64,000 nucleotides of DNA, taken from Rhizophagus clarus (Eukaryota > Glomeromycota > Glomeromycetes > Glomerales > Glomeraceae). The stretch lies in the NCBI GenBank assembly GCA_015698045.1, contig BLAL01000261.1, forward strand, positions 372,001-436,000. Direction: 5' to 3'. Shown here in pieces: positions 56,802 to 64,000 of the stretch (its first letter is position 1; the number at the start of each line of letters is the position of its first letter). The notes under the pieces were generated by a model. The model was given only the letters and a program-made list of their open reading frames with translations. It had not been told where the DNA came from and searched no databases. The position numbers and the translations under genes were made by a program.

Positions 56802-59800
56802 TAATTAATGCGAAACTATTAATGCGTACTATTAATGCGGTGTTTTTTTTTTTAAAAAAAAAAAGAAAAAGGAAAGTAGGAGAAAAAAAAAAAAAAAAAA
56901 AAAAACAAAAAAACAAAAAAAGAAAAAGGAAAATAAAAAGAAAAGGAAAGAATAATGAATAATGAATAAAAAAAAAAAAAAAATTTGAATGAATAAGGAA
57001 TGTTTTTTTTTTGTTAAAGAGAAACAGTTTAGTAAAATAATAACTCATTTATAACCCTGCATACTTTTTGACGATACTTTAAATCCACCGGAAGTATATT
57101 TGAATATAAATAAACGGTTGATTATTTTGCTTTATTTTGCAGAAAATTTGTTTACCTGAAGTAAAAAGTAAATCTTGGCGTACCTTTAAATGTCGTATAA
57201 ATTAATAAAAAAAAAAAAAAAAAGACGATCCAACCAAATGACTTAATAAATTATAGTAACGAGGAGAAAAAAAAAAAAAAAAATGAAAGATAAAAAATTT
57301 TTTTTGTTTGATTACACGAAGAAAATTCCGATATACTTGTATATAAAAATTTAATTGAGTCGTACACGTGATAAAATAGACATATATAAATTCTTTTATT
57401 CGATAAATATAAATACGAGTAAACATTAATTTAATTTGCATTTATTCAAAAATTACAATAATGTATAATAAATAATGAATGAAAATCGATCCTTAAAAAA
57501 GGATTGGTACACAATTTTTGATTCGTTTCCTTTTTTTCCAAAAACTTTACGCAAAGTAACACACGTTTCACCACACTTTATTCCAATATGTTCTCTTTTA
57601 GAAAGGTTTAAATTTGTAACTAGTCTTTATATATATTCCCAGTTAAAAAAAAACATTGCATTTTCAAAGAAATTGGTTAAATTTGGAAAATTCGACTCCG
57701 TTGAACTATACATATATGTATTTTAACTCCATTAAGAATTTCATTTAAATATTTAAATTGTCAACCATCAAGTCATTATTCGACCCTACTTCTTGTATTA
57801 CTAATGAGATAATAAAAGAAGGCAATTATCATTGCGAATAGAAACATTCTTTTATAATAGGAATTTTAGAAGTGTTTCCGTTCTAACTATATTTATTAAA
57901 AGAAAGAAATCTTACGTGATCATCATTCGATACATACATAAAATAATTTACCATTCCTTTTTTAATGAAAATACATAAATAAATAGGTATTCTTGTTTGA
58001 AACAAAAAAAAAAAAAAATAATTAATCAATTATGTAGGATAATTAAGCCGTAGCGAAAAAAAAGCATTTTTTGTTTTTTTTTTTTTTTTTCTTCGGATCT
58101 ACCGTAGTATGTCATTTTAGTACGTATCTCGATTTGTATAAATTCATATGATTATGTTTATCCGAACTTGTATAATTTTGATAAAGTAGAAAAAATTGCT
58201 GTTTGAAGTTAAATAATTTAAAACCAATGACAGTTGAATAAATTTATCGGTCATAAATATACCTGCAGAGAACGGAAAAAAATATTTATGACCCATGCAT
58301 AAAAAATATACATCCGAATACAAGTATATAGCAAGTATTAGTAAGTATTATTATTATATTCTACGCCTAATTACGCCTAAAAATGGATTATTCCTAAATC
58401 GAATTTTTTCTTATAATTTTTTTTGCTAAAAAGAATTTCTAGATGTCAAATAATATATCTTAGATGTTCAGATGGTAATATATTTCATTTTTCATAATTC
58501 GTACAGTGTTATGATAATCAATCCACATGTTAAATTAAAGTTTTTTAATTATGGCCATTTTTTATTACATGCTGGGAGGGCAAAAGTTTATGCCGATATC
58601 ACTAAAAATATTCGTAACGGAAGTGATCGGGTATTACGAGTTATGAACTTTAGAAAACCTATGGAAATCCAGATCTAATTATAAATTATTATTATTTTGT
58701 GTCTTAATTAAAATAAACAAATTCAGTTCTATTATTGAATAATTCATTATAAAAAATATTTTTATATTGTTTTAATTACTGTTTTTTAATTATTATTATT
58801 ATTATTATTATTATAAATTTATTATTAATTTTAATAAATTTATTTTACCCTTCTTTTTCTAAAAAAAATTTCGATTGATAGTGAATTGTTATAAATTGTT
58901 TATGTAAACATAATAATATTTAACTTATTATAAATTTTTTTTTTTTCTTATTAGTCGAATAGAATAATCAAGACGTAATTTATCCTAATACATTTTTAAT
59001 AAAATTATGTTCGATACACGTTTAAATAAACAAATCAAAAATATTTACGGATAGTTGTACGGTTTCATGTTTCAGGGAGCTGCAAATCACGTGACTAATT
59101 TATGTGATTTACTGTACATTTAAAACTCATCCAAACTCCATTGTTCAACATTATCGGAAATATCCAAATACAATATTGAATGGTATTACAGGTATTACTG
59201 GTAAAATATAGTGCATATTACGATTAAAGCGTTTTTATCGTTTCAAAATTTTCGATCATTTTTGTCGTGGACTAACGACAAGGTTATTACCAAAAAATTC
59301 GGTTACAGCCGATCAAACCCGGTTTTTACCGGTTCGGTCTTAATCCAAAATTGACGGCTTACCCTTCGGTTTTATACCGATAAAAAAAAACCGACTAATA
59401 CTTTTTAAGAGAACAAATGTTTTTTATTTGAGAATTTTTATTTTATTTTTATTTTTATTTTTATTATGGTAAAGACTGTCATATGATTTACATGAAGTAG
59501 AGATGCCTGAAGGCAATACATAAGACTAATCTAATGTAAGTTACTACTATTAAGTATAATCACATGAAACCCCCCGCGTCGAAGTTGAGAATTTTTATTG
59601 CTCATATGTTTCTGCAAAATTTGATTTACATGTTGATCACGTGATTTTGAGAAATCTCAATCGATATAATTTAAAGGATGTGAAAAATATGCAATTAATA
59701 AATAGTATTGGAAATATAGCATTGTTAAATAAAGTAATTATTGGTGTTTTCTGATAATACTTTGGTGTATTTTACGATCGGTTTTGTGACCATGATGGCA

Positions 59801-61539
59801 TTATCTAGACTCAGTCTCGTCCATCGAGGAGGATCATTCATGTGAAACTGTGCCCGACTCATGTCAACACCGTTAAAAGTGTTTCATAAAGCGAAGGAAA
59901 GAAGGATTGAGTTTAGTTTTAGAATCATTCAATTATAGGTTTTAGTTTTTTCGTTTGTGAATTCTCTTTTACTGTATGATAATTTTCTTGTTAATTTGTC
60001 GGGACATTTAAATGTCGCGAATGTTAATATATTCGGCCATGTAATTTCTATCTTGTCCAATCATAATCGTGAAAAAGATAAAAAGGGCAAAACTGAGATT
60101 TTACTAAATTAGCCAATCATTTTTTAAAGATTGACTTTTGCCACACGTCCGGGTAATTTGGCTTTATCGCATTTATTATAAATACAATCATAAATAAAGT
60201 ACACATTTAAATTCGCATATAAATTTGTTTCTACACTCTAAACTAATCATGTGATAAAGCCGGAAATGGGTTAACATTTACAACCTTATTCTTATCTTTT
60301 ATTAGATTAAATGCCGTTTTTAAAAACAGCTGAACTATATTTCTAAAAAGGAATTGAATTACCTCATAACGTTAGGATATCGTTTTTGTAATATCAAAGA
60401 AAATTTTTGATTTTTTTGATTAATTTTTTTTTTGTCAATAATTACGTTTTTTTTAATACTTAGTTAATATAATCCCTATAATGGTCCTCAATGGCTCAAT
60501 TTCTAATCCTATGGCCTTTAAATTTATTTGAATAGGTCTGAAAAAAGTTAGATAATTAAACACTATTTTCCATACTATAATTTTAAAAATTATAAAATAA
60601 ATGTTTGTACCTTTTTTTTTTTATCGCACTTTTCAATTAGATAAATGAATTAGCTTAGAACATTAACGTTTCTAATTAGGAAACTACTCGAAGAATTGAG
60701 ATTTCCTTCCGGAAATCGATGATAATCGGCTTTTTCCCACATAATTGTGCCGATTATCGCAAATTTTTGATAATCGATACGAAATCCTGATGGTACCTCT
60801 GATTTAATAAAAATATACAAATAGTGCCAAAATTTTCATTTACCACAAATATATACTATTATGAATTTAAATTTTTTATGCTGTTAACTACACAACGAAA
60901 AGATTTTCTTAAATTACTAAATGCTACTTATGATCTGCGACCATATATAGATAAAAGAAAATACTTATGTTGTACGCAAATAACGAATCCTGCCTCATAA
61001 AGCATTTCAATGATGGCTACGCAATTGTTGATCTTACCCCTACATATATATTTCGGAGCCCTGATATTCTAAATCCGAAATATTATTATAATCACAGACT
61101 ATAATCCCTAATTCTATATTACCGAAAGTTCCAAAAAACTGACAATTCGTAAGTCCGGAAGATAAACACTGAAATGATGAAAATCCTAATAAAAATTAAT
61201 AATTATATAAACTGTGTTTCAAAAAAAAACTAGAATAATTATTACTCCGTGACGATCAATGTAAAAAGTTACGAACCAGCTCTTTTTATTGATATAAAAT
61301 AATAATTGATTTATTTTCCTTTTTTTTTTTAATAATGAGATCACAATACCACATCATCAAATATGCCTGACTCATTATTACAAATTCCAGAATTAAAATT
61401 CATTTTTTTATTTAACTTTATATCGATCTTGAAAATATTGGAGAATTTTATTAAAGTAAATTAATCTTTAATATTGTGTAGATATGAATGTGAATGTTAT
61501 CATTGAATTAATGTATAATACAGTATTGTATATTATTTA
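56802..61539. other. 4.7-kb spacer, no supported gene
   Basis: Contains a T-run/A-run junction at 56841-56862, long A-runs at 56883-56960, an ATT microsatellite at 58795-58823, CCGGTTCGGT-type words at 59290-59395 that recall hAT or pogo ends, and a GATAATCGGC...GCCGATTATC hairpin at about 60719-60759. A 68-codon frame at 58472-58678 is somewhat richer in composition than the rest but has no motif. Its status is open. Confidence 0.45.
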
Positions 61540-61867
61540 TACCGTATTTTTCCAATATTAAGCACCCCATTTTTGCAGGGATTTTGTGCGAAAAGTTTGG
61601 GGGGATGCTTAATTTTGGCAGTTTTAGAAAAATGTCTTTTAAACGTCTTTAAAATCAATTTACAATTCGTTAAAAAATTTTGCAAAAAAAAAGTTCTGGC
61701 GAAAAAATCTGTAAAATGTTTCACAATGATGCAATTCTGCGTAATGATATAATAAGGGGTTTTTTAGCAATTACGCGACTTTTACAACTTCGCGACTTGA
61801 CAACTTCACGACCTTTACAACTTTCGTGTGACCTTCATATCTTCCGAAAATTTGAGTTTCACACACT

Positions 61868-63246
61868 ATGCCAAAAGTTATTAAACGCCAACGTGCTTCG
61901 TATTCTATTGAACAGAAAAAGGAAGTTGTTACCTATGCTCGTCAACGTGGAAGAAATGAAGCAGCTAGACATTTTGACCTTGACAAATCTATGGTTGGAC
62001 GCTGGGTTAAGGCAAGTGAAAGTTGGACAAGTGAAATAAAAAATAATACTATGCGGGTGGGTTCTGGCCGAAAAGCTTATTTTCCTGAAGCTGAGGCGAA
62101 ATTATACAATTGGGTAATTGTGCAAAGGAAAAAGGCGCTAGCTGTAACTTTTGTGACTGTAAGACTTCAAATGTTTGAAATTTTGAGAGAACCGGATATG
62201 GTAGCACTATATGGAGAATTAGCAAATAATTTTATGGCAACATTTCGATGGTTAACTGCATTTATGAAACGGCACAATTTGGCTTTGCGTAGACGTACAA
62301 GAATATCCCAGAAACTTCCAGAACAATTGGAAGAATCATTGGAAAGTTTTTATCGATTTGTTATTCGTCTTAGGATAAAAAATTCTATTGAGATGTGTAA
62401 TATCTTTAATATGGATGAAACACCAGTCTGGTTTGACATGGCTGGAAATTTCACCATTAATCAAAAGGGTGAGAAAACAGTTCATATTCGTGGGACAGGT
62501 AACGAAAATAATCGGTTTACTGTTGTCTTAACATGCGCAGCAGGTAAAAATCTCCATTATTTATTTGATTGTTATAAAATGTAATTTTACTTAAATCTTT
62601 TTTATTTACAGATGGAACAAAATTGCCGCCAATTTGCATTTTTAAAGGAAAGCAAATGCCGCGTGGTGAAAAGGCCCCTCCTGGTGTGATCGTATGGTTT
62701 CAAGAAAGCGGATGGATGAATGCTGACTTGATGAAACATTACGTTAGTTACTTAAATCAGATAAGAATGTCAAGTGGCCAATCCAGACTTCCGGCTATGA
62801 TGGTATACGATTCCTTTAGAGGGCATCTAGAGGAATCTGTTAAACAAAAATTTAAGGAAAATCATGTTGAACTTGCAGTAATCCCAGGTGGCTTAACAAG
62901 TATTTGTCAACCACTCGATGTTGCCATTAATAAACCTTTTAAAGATAATCTTCGTAGAGAGTGGTACCATTGGATGAATAATGGTGGTGCTGGGTATACT
63001 CCTGCTGGAAATCTTCGACGTGCAAAAATAAGTGAGGTATGTGGGTGGGTCAAACGTTCTTGGAATAATGTTTCTGAAGAAATTATCATTCGTGCCTTTA
63101 AGAAGTGTGGTATATCAAATGCCTTAGATGGAACGGAAGATGATGAAATTTACAAAGAAATTGACGAAGTCCTTGATGAAATTCAAAATGAAATGGACAA
63201 TGATGTGGAGGAAGAAATGGAAATTATTGATTTGAATGATAGTTAA
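61868..63246 (+). CDS. Pogo/Tigger-like transposase (DDE_1 superfamily)
   Basis: Two exons, 61868-62543 and 62612-63246, joined across a 68-nt GT-AG intron, give 436 residues. The junction reads TCAADGTKLPPICIFKGK, the conserved family sequence, which confirms the intron. The N-terminus has a helix-turn-helix (YSIEQKKEVVTYARQ...NEAARHFDL...MVGRWVK, about residues 12-52). A CENP-B-type second DNA-binding domain follows (GSGRKAYFPEAEAKLYNWV to FMKRHNLALRRRT). Catalytic acids are Asp183 in NMDETPVW, Asp292 in VYDSFRGH and Asp328 in QPLDVAINKPF, so all three are present (35 residues between the last two). It would cut and paste DNA flanked by the element's inverted repeats in the nucleus. The C-terminus is acidic, as usual in this family. 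Confidence 0.92.
62544..62611 (+). other. Intron of the transposase gene
   Basis: GTAAAA donor, TTACAG acceptor, 68 nt. It interrupts the frame in phase 1, between the codons for Ala-Ala and Gly-Thr-Lys. Without splicing the frame stops at 62584. Confidence 0.85.
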
Positions 63247-63412
63247 ATTCTTTTATTTGTAAATATATATAATGTAATTTTGTTTTTTTGATAATATAAT
63301 AAAATTAATAAGTGGTCGGAGAGGTGCTTATTTTCAGTTTATGCTTGATATCGTGCAAAGTAAGGGGGGGTGCTTAATTTTGGTGGGTGCTTAATATTGG
63401 AAAAATACGGTA

Positions 63413-64000
63413 TACAAAATACACAAATATATCAGCTATGGAGATATTCATTTCATTTCTGATTAGTTCCAAATTTAGGAACAGACATGTTTATCTAGAT
63501 TTATTTGCAGGTGAAAAATCAATGAACCGAAACGACTTTAATGATGCTAGCATGCATTTTTTTCCATTTTCTAAATTACTGTTTATATTGACTATTGTTG
63601 ATTAAGGAGATGATGCTTTTTGATTATAGTTGTATTGATTTTGATTATTAAAAAATAAATTGTATCATTTTTGATTATTAAAAAAACTTCTCATCCATAT
63701 GTTATTATTACACTGGTTAATAATAATTTGCGCAATATCTTAGAAAATTATTTTCACATGTTAATTTAAAATACTAAAGGGTATTGTTTCTTTTTAATCA
63801 ACATATATTTTCATACTTTCAACTAATTATTTTTATAATTTTTACTAATAAAGTTAATAAATAGATAAATACAATAAATACACTATTGTCTAAAATAAAA
63901 AATGCGTAACACGTCTTAATATTTTTCATTTTGATATTTATTAAAAAAGTGTGAAAGTTGTAAGATATTATTGTATTTGATTTTTTTTTTTATTATTATT
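63413..64000. other. Flank right of the transposon
   Basis: No gene supported. A 72-codon frame (63387-63605) starts inside the transposon repeat and runs into the flank. It is a chance frame even though it contains YLDLFAGEK, which looks like a methyltransferase motif. Confidence 0.4.

Larger units (their letters stand above)
61540..63412 (+). mobile_element. Intact pogo/Tigger-like DNA transposon
   Basis: The terminal inverted repeats, 61540-61567 and 63385-63412, match at all 28 positions and begin TACCGTATTTTTCCAA. Both outer flanks read TATA, so the exact edge is uncertain by two bases, but a TA target duplication is clear. Subterminal copies of the GCTTAATTTTGG word occur at 61607-61619 and 63371-63384. 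The element is 1873 bp and has one transposase gene that appears full length, so it could be autonomous. Perfect repeats and an open gene suggest recent insertion. Confidence 0.9.

Noticed and set aside
58472..58678. 68-codon frame with a slightly protein-like second half
   Set aside because: No motif, no clear upstream exon and no paralogue in the window, so it is not called as a gene.
63387..63605. Frame containing YLDLFAGEK, like a DNA methyltransferase motif
   Set aside because: It starts inside the transposon end, has no other motif of that family and stops after 72 codons.
1..64000. CRISPR arrays, operons, Shine-Dalgarno sites and plasmid-type origins
   Set aside because: Spliced genes and the gene families present are eukaryotic, and no regularly spaced repeat-spacer pattern was seen.

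Overview
The window looks like chromosomal DNA of a filamentous fungus, most likely an arbuscular mycorrhizal fungus of the Rhizophagus type. It is very AT-rich, full of homopolymer runs, and its genes carry many short GT-AG introns. It holds a dense family of tyrosine-kinase-like (TKL) kinases with an N-terminal CxxC module, an HMG-box protein of the kind expanded in Glomeromycotina, and long gene-poor spacers. The species assignment is inference from gene content, not a database match.

Layout. At 1.7-5.7 kb two paralogous SAM-dependent methyltransferases lie head to head; one has a long acidic repeat tail. At 8.8-10.6 kb is a kinase gene broken by a 5-bp insertion. At 12.6-14.2 kb a candidate small secreted protein faces a complete short-chain dehydrogenase. 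From 14.6 to 18.7 kb there are relics, including a 3' kinase fragment. From 18.7 to 25.1 kb I see no gene. From 25.1 to 56.8 kb lie a kinase (-), a double-HMG-box protein (-), a Myb-like protein (+), a kinase with duplicated CxxC modules and two frameshifts (+), a divergent kinase pair at 37.2-41.8 kb, a kinase pseudogene with a microinversion (+), its tandemly duplicated relic (+), and a large single-exon kinase with an SR-rich N-terminus (-). At 61.5-63.4 kb is an apparently intact pogo/Tigger-like DNA transposon with matching 28-bp terminal inverted repeats and a one-intron transposase gene.

Nine kinase loci sit in about 48 kb. Seven belong to one clade with a fixed plan: a leader exon of 23-25 codons (60 in one gene), an exon with the CxxC module and glycine loop, a catalytic exon, then tiny phase-1 exons for the C-terminal tail. 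Of these seven, three look intact (25.1-27.0, 37.2-39.2 and 40.0-41.8 kb); the others are at different stages of decay. Comparing the copies shows how they decayed: 5-bp CAGTA insertions at TA sites in two copies (the signature of Tc1/mariner-type excision), a 3-bp duplication that makes a stop, a 68-bp inversion, and a tandem duplication followed by erosion. I see a birth-and-death kinase array shaped by cut-and-paste transposons, not a multi-gene pathway. Gene models are manual splice predictions; several are supported by exact reading-frame closure over 4-6 exons.
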